From NCBI RefSeq assembly GCF_009884975.1, contig NZ_CP041970.1:3844001-3908000 (forward strand): DNA of 64,000 bases. The letters are read 5' to 3'. Position numbers and translations under genes: made by a program. Below the pieces are notes generated by a model that was given only the letters and a program-made list of their open reading frames with translations, did no database searches and was not told the origin of the DNA. This document shows, one piece after another, positions 19,932-26,566 of this stretch; the stretch's first letter is position 1, and each line of letters starts with the position of its first letter. Source of the DNA: Acinetobacter dispersus (lineage in GTDB: Bacteria; Pseudomonadota; Gammaproteobacteria; Pseudomonadales; Moraxellaceae).

Positions 19932-20297
19932 ATGAAAACATTATTCTGGCGTAGTTTAGTCGTGATTTTTATTACGTTAGGAATTATTGGGGCGATTCTA
20001 CCGGGGATGCCAACCACTGTCTTTCTGATTTTAGCAGCATGGGCTGCTTCAAAAGGCTGGCCTGAAATGGATGCATGGTTATTGAACCATCCGAAGTATG
20101 GACCGACCTTACGGAATTGGCGTGAGCATGGCACAGTTCCACGCAAGGCGAAATGGATCGCCAGTATTATGATGCTGATTAGCGGTATCTTAATGCTATT
20201 TACCAATGCGCCATTTTGGGTAAAAGTCTTTACCGATGTCACTATGTTTATCGTTGCAGTGTGGCTGTGGTTACGCCCCGAGCCTGAGCGAGGATAA
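19932..20297 (+). CDS. YbaN-family (DUF454) inner-membrane protein
   Basis: A 121-residue membrane protein with helices at about 5-35 (VVIFITLGIIGAILPGMPTT, then VFLILAAWAASKG) and two more in the C-terminal half (ASIMMLISGILMLF and VTMFIVAVWLWL). The segment LPGMPTTVFLILAAWAASKG with LRNWREHG is the DUF454 signature. Its function is not established. I chose the ATG at 19932 over a GTG at 19914. The last codons (P-E-P-E-R-G-stop) are part of a dispersed repeat that continues downstream, so the C-terminal tail has been replaced or extended by that repeat. Confidence 0.88.
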   Translation: MKTLFWRSLVVIFITLGIIGAILPGMPTTVFLILAAWAASKGWPEMDAWLLNHPKYGPTLRNWREHGTVPRKAKWIASIMMLISGILMLFTNAPFWVKVFTDVTMFIVAVWLWLRPEPERG

Positions 20298-20415
20298 GCA
20301 AAGCAACGCTTTGCCCGAAGCGCAAGACGAGCAGCTATGCTGCGAGTGGCGAGTTAAACAAAGCAACGCTTTGTCCGAGCGCAAGACGAGCAGCCATGCT
20401 GCGAGTGGCGAGTTA
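20284..20415 (+). repeat. Dispersed palindromic repeat, two tandem 59-60 base units
   Basis: Two units start at 20298 and 20358. Each has the palindrome CAAAGCAACGCTTTG, a CCGAGCGCAAGACGAGCAGC stretch and a TGCTGCGAGTGGCGAGTT end. The first unit is preceded by CTGAGCGAGGATAA, which supplies the ybaN stop codon. A related but more degraded unit follows with a GAAATTC centre. An inverted relative lies at 21968-22009. It looks like a REP-type element. Confidence 0.88.
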
Positions 20416-20614
20416 AGAAAAGAAATTCTTTGTTCTGAGAATCGATAAAACATTGCTTATCGCAGATCCAAAAGATCAGAACAAGATTAAATCACGCTAC
20501 ATCGTTTTGTTTTTATATTTAAAACTGACGAACAATTAAAACTACCTAAAAATACAAGAAAAAGATTACGGTCTATGTTGAAATAAAAGTGTTCTTTCAT
20601 CTATCGAGATAAAA

Positions 20615-21124
20615 ATGAGCTATACCCTAGATCAGGCAGATATCGTCATTGATTTAGCAAAACAAACCTTACATTTGCCAAAACATAATAAATTCTATGT
20701 GATCTCTTCAGGTAAAAATGGTATTGGCGAACAAGAGAATAGTGGCAAGACGCCAAGAGGTTGGCATCAGGTTGCACAAAAGATTGGTGGTGATGCGCCT
20801 AAAAATGCTGTCTTTATTGCACGCCAGCCCACGGGTGAAGTATATGACCAACAACTAGCGCAACAATTTCCACAACGAGATTGGATATTGTCACGAATCT
20901 TATGGTTGGATGGTTTAGAGGAAGGCTTTAACCATGGGGAAGGGCACGATACCTTTAAGCGTTATATCTATATCCATGGTACTCCTGATACAGAACCGAT
21001 GGGCATTCCAATGTCACATGGTTGCATTCGTATGAAGAATGATGAAATTCTTGAACTGTTTGAACTCGTTTCTGAGCAAGCCGTGGTTTATATTTCTGAA
21101 CAAGCCTTAGAAAATAATGCATGA
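20615..21124 (+). CDS. YkuD-domain L,D-transpeptidase/carboxypeptidase without signal peptide (ElsL-like)
   Basis: A 169-residue YkuD-family protein with the catalytic motif S-H135-G-C137-I-R-M and the upstream histidine in YIYIHGTPD. The active cysteine attacks the tetrapeptide of peptidoglycan. Unlike most family members it begins directly with MSYTLDQADIVIDLA and has no signal peptide, so it should be cytoplasmic. Acinetobacter has a known cytoplasmic YkuD enzyme, ElsL (earlier called LdtK), an L,D-carboxypeptidase in cell-wall recycling; size and lack of export signal fit that role. This assignment is by recall, and periplasmic L,D-transpeptidase activity cannot be fully excluded. It is monocistronic, followed by the tRNA array. 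Confidence 0.82.
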   Translation: MSYTLDQADIVIDLAKQTLHLPKHNKFYVISSGKNGIGEQENSGKTPRGWHQVAQKIGGDAPKNAVFIARQPTGEVYDQQLAQQFPQRDWILSRILWLDGLEEGFNHGEGHDTFKRYIYIHGTPDTEPMGIPMSHGCIRMKNDEILELFELVSEQAVVYISEQALENNA

Positions 21125-21232
21125 AAATGCAAATAAGTGCTTAAATAAAATACGGAAATGTTGATTTTTTCAAAGAATTACTTATTTTTTAATCATTCGT
21201 GCGGTTTTTTAGGAAAACAGTGGCAAAAGCGT

Positions 21233-21260
21233 TTGACAGGCTGTAAAGATTCTCTATAAT
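21233..21260 (+). promoter_or_regulatory. Strong sigma-70 promoter of the tRNA cluster
   Basis: A perfect TTGACA at 21233-21238 and a perfect TATAAT at 21255-21260 are separated by 16 bases and placed 28 bases before the first tRNA-Val. Confidence 0.93.
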
Positions 21261-21287
21261 GCACCTCACAAACGATGAAGACGTTAA

Positions 21288-21363
21288 GGGCGCTTAGCTC
21301 AGTTGGTAGAGCGTCTGCCTTACAAGCAGAATGTCGGCGGTTCGATCCCGTCAGCGCCCACCA
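21288..21363 (+). tRNA. tRNA-Val (anticodon TAC)
   Basis: A 76-base cloverleaf with acceptor GGGCGCT/AGCGCCC, anticodon loop CTTACAA, T arm GGTTCGATCCC and encoded CCA. First gene after the promoter. Confidence 0.97.
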
Positions 21364-21386
21364 AGCCTTTACGTTAAAACTCAAGT

Positions 21387-21463
21387 GCAGCGGTAGTTCA
21401 GTTGGTTAGAATATCGGCCTGTCACGCCGAGGGTCGCGGGTTCGAGCCCCGTCCGCTGCGCCA
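21387..21463 (+). tRNA. tRNA-Asp (anticodon GTC), copy 1
   Basis: A 77-base cloverleaf with acceptor GCAGCGG/CCGCTGC, anticodon loop CTGTCAC, T arm GGGTTCGAGCCCC and encoded CCA. Confidence 0.97.
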
Positions 21464-21506
21464 CTTAAGTTTTAATAATTGTTTGTCATGATTGCAAAAT
21501 TATCGT

Positions 21507-21583
21507 GCAGCGGTAGTTCAGTTGGTTAGAATATCGGCCTGTCACGCCGAGGGTCGCGGGTTCGAGCCCCGTCCGCTGCGCCA
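21507..21583 (+). tRNA. tRNA-Asp (anticodon GTC), copy 2
   Basis: Identical to copy 1 over its full length including CCA. The spacer from copy 1 is 43 bases. Confidence 0.97.
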
Positions 21584-21676
21584 CTTAAATTTGCAAGAAT
21601 GAAAACCTTGGGGTACAAGATGATAATTTTTATCTTGCGTCATAAAGATTGATAGTTAATCAGTTTTTATTCCTTA

Positions 21677-21752
21677 GGGCGCTTAGCTCAGTTGGTAGAG
21701 CGTCTGCCTTACAAGCAGAATGTCGGCGGTTCGATCCCGTCAGCGCCCACCA
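21677..21752 (+). tRNA. tRNA-Val (anticodon TAC), copy 2
   Basis: Identical to the first tRNA-Val, with encoded CCA. Confidence 0.97.
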
Positions 21753-21792
21753 TAATTTGTGACACTTACTTCTCATTATGAAGTAATACAGT

Positions 21793-21869
21793 GCAGCGGT
21801 AGTTCAGTTGGTTAGAATATCGGCCTGTCACGCCGAGGGTCGCGGGTTCGAGCCCCGTCCGCTGCGCCA
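21793..21869 (+). tRNA. tRNA-Asp (anticodon GTC), copy 3
   Basis: Identical to the other two tRNA-Asp copies. Confidence 0.97.
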
Positions 21870-21967
21870 TTCTCTTGATATCAATTTAAGAGAATGTTAG
21901 TTTTAACAAGTATCTTTATACTTGATCTCTGATTCGAGATGCCATTAGAAAAATCAAAGATTTTTCT

Positions 21968-22009
21968 CTTGCGCTCAGACAAAGCTTCGCTTTGTTTATC
22001 CTCGCTCAG
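21968..22009 (-). repeat. Inverted copy of the dispersed palindromic repeat
   Basis: Read on the minus strand it gives CTGAGCGAGGATAA, then CAAAGCGAAGCTTTG and TCTGAGCGCAAG. This matches the start of the element behind ybaN at nearly every base except the palindrome centre. It ends right at the first base of the last tRNA-Val. Confidence 0.85.
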
Positions 22010-22084
22010 GGCGCTTAGCTCAGTTGGTAGAGCGTCTGCCTTACAAGCAGAATGTCGGCGGTTCGATCCCGTCAGCGCCCACCA
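22009..22084 (+). tRNA. tRNA-Val (anticodon TAC), copy 3
   Basis: Identical to the other two tRNA-Val copies. It follows directly on the inverted dispersed repeat, which sits between it and the third tRNA-Asp. Confidence 0.97.
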
Positions 22085-22172
22085 TATATCTCCTCAAATC
22101 TCATATCATTGTAATCCATACAAAGTTATTTTATGATTAGCATCAATAATGATTCTAATATTGAAGTACTTT

Positions 22173-22655
22173 ATGAGAAACCCTTATCAACGCAAGGCTG
22201 CGTCGAAATCTCAAACTACACCTTCTGGTTCTTCACTCAAAGACGCTTACCGTCAGTTTATTCAAAATATTATTATGCAACGCCACGTGATTGCACTGTA
22301 TCACGATGGTTGGGCCTTATGCTCAACGCCATCTGGACAGCATGCGCTATCAGTCTGGCAGAATAAAAGTCTAGCAAAATTACTGATTAAAGATAATTGG
22401 GCGCAGTATGAAATTCAAGAAGTGCCGTTACTGGCTTTTATTGAAAAGTTGATTCCATTTTTAAAAGAAAACAATACGATTTTATCTTTAGATTTAACCC
22501 CCGAGGGAAATAATCTCTTGGTTTCCCCTGATGCGTTATTGTTGGATATCAAGAATTTTCTGTACCAAGTTTATTTACAGCGCCCAGATGTTTTTGCTGA
22601 GTTAAAGCTACCTTTACCACGTGATATTCGTTTGCATAACTCAGCTTCATCCTAA
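22173..22655 (+). CDS. DUF2750 family protein
   Basis: A soluble protein of about 160 residues. The segment VIALYHDGWALCSTPSG, then LSVWQNKSLAKLLIKDNW and LLAFIEKLIPFLKENN, matches the layout of DUF2750 as I know it, a family with conserved tryptophans and an acidic C-terminal helix and no assigned function. I chose the ATG at 22173; an upstream start at 22149 adds eight residues. It follows the tRNA array by about 90 bases and ends in a small hairpin shared with the convergent ydcF-like gene. Confidence 0.8.
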   Translation: MRNPYQRKAASKSQTTPSGSSLKDAYRQFIQNIIMQRHVIALYHDGWALCSTPSGQHALSVWQNKSLAKLLIKDNWAQYEIQEVPLLAFIEKLIPFLKENNTILSLDLTPEGNNLLVSPDALLLDIKNFLYQVYLQRPDVFAELKLPLPRDIRLHNSASS

Positions 22656-22676
22656 TTGAGAGGGTAATCTCTCAAT
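22655..22676. terminator. Short bidirectional hairpin
   Basis: ATTGAGAG / CTCTCAAT is a perfect eight-base stem between the convergent DUF2750 and YdcF-like genes. There is no T run longer than three, so termination is likely partial. Confidence 0.5.
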
Positions 22677-23461
22677 CAATACTCATTTAAGATCCAGCCA
22701 CTCGCATAGGCAAAGTATTCTCTTAACCATGCATTGTAACGTGTTGCCAAAGGTGTGGTTGCACCAAGCATGGTGATATTGCTGTAGCCTTGTTTCTTGG
22801 CAATCGCAGCAGCACGTAAGGTATGGAAGTCACTGGTTGCGATTGCAATTGGCTGCTGAATATTGATATGTTGTGCCTGCAATAAGGTTTGACTATTTTT
22901 GAGATTCAGCTCAGTGCTGGTGCTTTTATCTTCCAAAATGATTTGTGATGCAGGAATGCGATAGTGCTGTTGTACGTAACGTGACATCACCACGGCTTCG
23001 CTATCAGTTTCACCAAAATCAATACCACCTGTCATGACTAATTTTGCTTGAGGTTGAGCTAAAGCAACAGGTGCAGCACGATCTAAGCGTTTTGCGAGTG
23101 TTGCAGATGGTTGTCCTTTTTCCACGCCACTACCTAGTACGATAATCGCTTTAACCGCGGGGATATGTTGAGTTTTGGCATTATTATCTGAAAGATAATC
23201 AAAGAAATAGCCTAAGCTAACTAACCAAATCCAGAAGCAGAGCCAGCCGAAGCGCCAGATTGAATGCAAGCGGAAATGATAGAAAAAGAAACGTTCAATA
23301 TGATAATAGAAATAAGCATAGAGACAGAAAAATAGTCCAAGTAGCAGCGGTAGTACTGTTCCGATATGAATCTTTTTAAAAGCGATCAGAATTGCGCCAT
23401 CTAAGAACAGAACTGAACCGATAAGGGCTAAAATAATACGAACCCATGAACTTATTTGCAT
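22676..23461 (-). CDS. YdcF/SanA-type (DUF218) membrane protein
   Basis: A protein of about 261 residues with four hydrophobic helices in the first 100 residues and a C-terminal DUF218 domain: AIIVLGSGVEKGQPSATLA, KLVMTGGIDFGETDSEAVVM, ILEDKSTSTELNLKNS and AIATSDFHTLRAAAIAKKQG. Members such as ElyC/YdcF and SanA act in envelope biogenesis, with ElyC tied to undecaprenyl-phosphate lipid carrier use. The domain probably faces the periplasm. The ATG at 23461 opens directly into the first membrane helix; a TTG at 23503 is less likely. Confidence 0.85.
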   Translation of the reverse strand: MQISSWVRIILALIGSVLFLDGAILIAFKKIHIGTVLPLLLGLFFCLYAYFYYHIERFFFYHFRLHSIWRFGWLCFWIWLVSLGYFFDYLSDNNAKTQHIPAVKAIIVLGSGVEKGQPSATLAKRLDRAAPVALAQPQAKLVMTGGIDFGETDSEAVVMSRYVQQHYRIPASQIILEDKSTSTELNLKNSQTLLQAQHINIQQPIAIATSDFHTLRAAAIAKKQGYSNITMLGATTPLATRYNAWLREYFAYASGWILNEY

Positions 23462-23540
23462 AATCTTAATTGTGTCGATTTGAACCGTGCTAAGTGTATG
23501 CAAAATTCAGAGAAAGGCAAATCCTCTTATTGTCGTATAA

Positions 23541-23569
23541 AAAAACGAGTGGCTAGCACTCGTTTTTTA
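23541..23569 (-). terminator. Terminator after the PepSY reductase
   Basis: CGAGTG / CACTCG stem with A6 and T6 flanks, 12 bases beyond the reductase stop codon. Confidence 0.88.
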
Positions 23570-23581
23570 GATAGAGAAGAA

Positions 23582-26119
23582 TTAATAAACGTCTCGGCGA
23601 TAACGACCAGTTTGTCTTAACTCATCCAGTTTTTCTTCGCTGAGAATATCCATCAATGCCTGATCGACACCAGAAGCCATGCCTTCAATGCTACCACAGA
23701 CATAAATCACAGCACCTTGCTCAACCCATTTGATCAGTTCATCAGCATTGTTGCGTAATACGTCCTGAACATAGATACGCTGTTCTTGATCGCGAGAAAA
23801 GGCGAGGTCTAAACGTTGTAGTGTTCCCATGTTTAACCAGGCTTGAATGGTTTCCTGATAGAAGAAATCATGCTCACGTTGACGTTCACCAAAGATCAGC
23901 CAGTTGGCAGTGTAATTTTGTCGGTTACGTTGCTGTAACAAGCTCATGAGACCTGCGATACCAGTACCATTACCAATGCAGATAATAGGGCGGTTATCGT
24001 CAATTAAATGGAATGATTCATTGGTCCGAATACGCAGGGCAATAGTCTGCTTCAATTGCGCAAATTCGGTTAACCAGCCAGAACCAAGACCGAGTTGATC
24101 ATTTGCATCGCGTTTTTGGCGAACCACCAGTCTTAGTACTTGTTGAGAAGGAATACTGGCAATCGAATATTCACGTGCGGGTAGGGTAGGCAACTGTTCC
24201 AGTAAATCTTCAAGTGTACTAAAAGGCTGGATTTCAACCCGCAGATTTCTATCCCACAGCGCTTGTTCAATATTTTGGTTCAATGATTTAACAATACTAT
24301 GTGCTGGTGTTTGATATTTGATCAAGAAGTTCTGAATATCGGCCAAACTATTGGCAGGTTGAATTTCTGCAATATCACCCGCATGCCATGTCATGTCTGA
24401 AGCTGAGGTTAGCTCGATATTATAAGCTGCCTGCCCTAAGCTATCCGGATTAAGTAGGGTGCGTTCGCTTAGTGTCCATTGATCAAATACTTTTTCTAAA
24501 TTCATGGCATGTAGCTCATGCTGGGTTACCGCAGACAAGCCCTGATTCCAACGCTGAATATCAGTGGCATTGGCATTATCCACTTCGATCAAGTCGAATA
24601 ATGGTTGCGCATGACATTGCTTTAACCATGCATCTACTGCATAGCCGAAGCTGCAATAACTATCAGGGTATTCTTTTGAACCCAGTGCCAGTACAGCATA
24701 TTGCATTTGGCTAAGATCAAGTTTTTGTTGCATCAGTTTCTTGCTGAAACTTGCAGCAAGATCAGGTGCCTCACCTGTACCATAGGTACTGACTACGAAT
24801 AAAACCTGTGATGCTTGTAATAGATCTTGCTCAGTCAGTTGCTGAATTGGTTTAATCGTGGTTGGCTGTTGCGCTTCTTGCAAGCTTGTTGCTGTACGCC
24901 AAGCCAATTGTTCAGCCACACCCGTTTGCGTTGCATAAGTAATCAGCCAAGGCTTGGCATTTGGATCAATCGGCTGTGCGTTGAGTGACTGACGTGCCGC
25001 TTGAGTTAATTTCTTCTGTTTACGACGTTTTAGATACAGCATCCAACCAGTTACAAAGAACAGTGGCATTGCTAATGAAGCCAACATGGCAATAAATTGA
25101 TAGGTTGAACCAAAGAAGCTACCGCGATGTACCGGCAGCATGCTGCTCATGATTTTTTCATTGAGCTTCTTGTCTTCATAGAGTTCAAATTTTTCGAATC
25201 TATTGTCTTGATAATTATAGACTGCTTGGTTACGTGCACGTTCATGTTGTGGAATAGCATCGACAAATGAAAGTTCAACCTTGGCATCATCACGTTTAGG
25301 AATATTTAAGGTCAGGCTGGAATATTCACGCCCAATCTGTGCATTTACCCCTTTCCATGTTTGCGTCAGGATGGTATTGACCTGCGTTTTTTCTAGCTCT
25401 GGTTGTTTATCTTTACCGCGGCCATTATTTTGTTGATTACGTTGTGGTTGTTCAACGCCCATAACTTTGAACATGCCAGCACGCCACCAGTCATATGACC
25501 AATATAAGCCTGTACATGCAAACAGTAGATAGAACACAACCACCCAAGTTCCCACCACTGCATGTAGATCCCAAATAAAATTACGACCTTTCAGTTTAGG
25601 TTTAATAAACAACCATTGTTTAAAGCTATGTTTCTTTGGAAAGCGTAGATAGATGCCACTCAATACAAAGAAAATCAGCATCAAGGTCGATGCCCCAGTA
25701 ATCTGTGCGCCAAACTCACCAGCGGTTAAATTACGGTGTAAACGCTGAATAAATTGCAGTGTATCGCGACCTTTAACTTCCGGTAAGACTGCCGCTGTGT
25801 ACGGGTTTACCATCATGTTATAACCACGACGCGCACCTTCTTTTTTAATATTGACGGTTGACGATGCGGTTGGATCGGCGGCGATGGTGATGCTATTAAT
25901 TTCAATCTCGGGTTGTTGCTGATTGAAATGTTGATACAGCTCGGCAGGGGTGAGTTTTGGTGTTTGAGCAACCTCAACCACATAACTGTCTTGGTTGATC
26001 CATTTTAGAATCTGTGGTTCGTATGAGTAGATTGCACCCGTGACTCCCATTAAAGAGAGAATGAGTCCCGCGGTGATCCCTAAAAACCAGTGAATCTGGA
26101 AGAAAACTTTTTTAAACAT
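23582..26119 (-). CDS. PepSY-membrane / flavodoxin / FNR fusion reductase (likely ferric-siderophore reductase)
   Basis: An 845-residue inner-membrane protein. The N-terminal half is a PepSY-associated membrane unit with helices at about 10-30, 140-160, 190-215 and 345-370, and histidines in QRLHRNLTAG, DLHAVVGTW and PVHRGSF that could bind haem. The C-terminal half holds a flavodoxin domain (ITYATQTGVAEQLAWR, VVSTYGTGEAPD) and a ferredoxin-NADP reductase domain with R-E-Y-S-I-A-S for FAD and GNGTGIAGL and YVCGSIEGM for NADPH. It should carry electrons from NADPH across the membrane. Sitting divergent to a siderophore receptor, it probably reduces Fe(III)-siderophore to release iron, comparable to FpvG. 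I chose the ATG at 26119. Confidence 0.9.
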   Translation of the reverse strand: MFKKVFFQIHWFLGITAGLILSLMGVTGAIYSYEPQILKWINQDSYVVEVAQTPKLTPAELYQHFNQQQPEIEINSITIAADPTASSTVNIKKEGARRGYNMMVNPYTAAVLPEVKGRDTLQFIQRLHRNLTAGEFGAQITGASTLMLIFFVLSGIYLRFPKKHSFKQWLFIKPKLKGRNFIWDLHAVVGTWVVVFYLLFACTGLYWSYDWWRAGMFKVMGVEQPQRNQQNNGRGKDKQPELEKTQVNTILTQTWKGVNAQIGREYSSLTLNIPKRDDAKVELSFVDAIPQHERARNQAVYNYQDNRFEKFELYEDKKLNEKIMSSMLPVHRGSFFGSTYQFIAMLASLAMPLFFVTGWMLYLKRRKQKKLTQAARQSLNAQPIDPNAKPWLITYATQTGVAEQLAWRTATSLQEAQQPTTIKPIQQLTEQDLLQASQVLFVVSTYGTGEAPDLAASFSKKLMQQKLDLSQMQYAVLALGSKEYPDSYCSFGYAVDAWLKQCHAQPLFDLIEVDNANATDIQRWNQGLSAVTQHELHAMNLEKVFDQWTLSERTLLNPDSLGQAAYNIELTSASDMTWHAGDIAEIQPANSLADIQNFLIKYQTPAHSIVKSLNQNIEQALWDRNLRVEIQPFSTLEDLLEQLPTLPAREYSIASIPSQQVLRLVVRQKRDANDQLGLGSGWLTEFAQLKQTIALRIRTNESFHLIDDNRPIICIGNGTGIAGLMSLLQQRNRQNYTANWLIFGERQREHDFFYQETIQAWLNMGTLQRLDLAFSRDQEQRIYVQDVLRNNADELIKWVEQGAVIYVCGSIEGMASGVDQALMDILSEEKLDELRQTGRYRRDVY

Positions 26120-26125
26120 GGTCAA

Positions 26126-26566
26126 AAAATGGAAAGATAATGAAATTCATGTAAAAAATTATAACCTAAGAATAAGTACATAATATGGATTTTGCAGGTA
26201 ATATTGATTTTGATTATTATTTACCATTTAAGGACAAAATGTGCGCATGATTAATTGTAAAATTTAATAAAAACAAATGATTGATTAATTGGTGTGACCA
26301 AAGGGAGGTAAAATTAATTTAAATTTAAAATGATAATAATTATTATTCACCTAACGAGGTGATGATGCTTCTAAGACTTTCTCATCATTCAAAACAACAA
26401 TTTTTTAGTTCTACCCCTGCAATTGATCTATAGCTTGATCACAGATTTGGTCACAAATATTTCATTTTATCAAGGTTGTCGCTTGTAACAACAGTCTTGT
26501 CATTTTGTTGAGATCAAAACATTCATTGCACCAAAGGAAATATTTTTTTATTGATGAGGAGGGAAT
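26126..26566. other. Divergent intergenic region of the iron-uptake pair
   Basis: 441 bases without a gene. It holds a Fur-box-like palindrome at 26328-26350 and, closer to the receptor, A+T-rich DNA with short inverted repeats (for example TTGTAACAA near 26487). The leader before the receptor ATG is long (over 200 bases from the Fur-box-like site), so the transcript may start well downstream. I cannot place a clear -10/-35 pair. Confidence 0.6.
26328..26350. promoter_or_regulatory. Fur-box-like palindrome
   Basis: TGATAATAATTATTATTCA is an inverted repeat closely matching the GATAAT-rich Fur consensus. It lies about 210 bases from each divergent start codon and could repress both the reductase and the receptor when iron is sufficient. 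Confidence 0.7.

Noticed and set aside
20298..20415. Tandem repeats considered as a small CRISPR array
   Set aside because: Only two units with no unique spacers between them and internal palindromes. No cas genes in the window.
20236..20448. 70-residue frame through the ybaN end and the tandem repeats
   Set aside because: Most of it is encoded by the palindromic repeat units and it overlaps YbaN. No sign of selection for protein.
21193..21384. Frame on the minus strand over the first tRNA-Val
   Set aside because: It reads through a tRNA gene and its promoter in antisense. A typical false frame.
21939..22136. Frame covering the inverted repeat and last tRNA-Val
   Set aside because: It is made of repeat and tRNA sequence.
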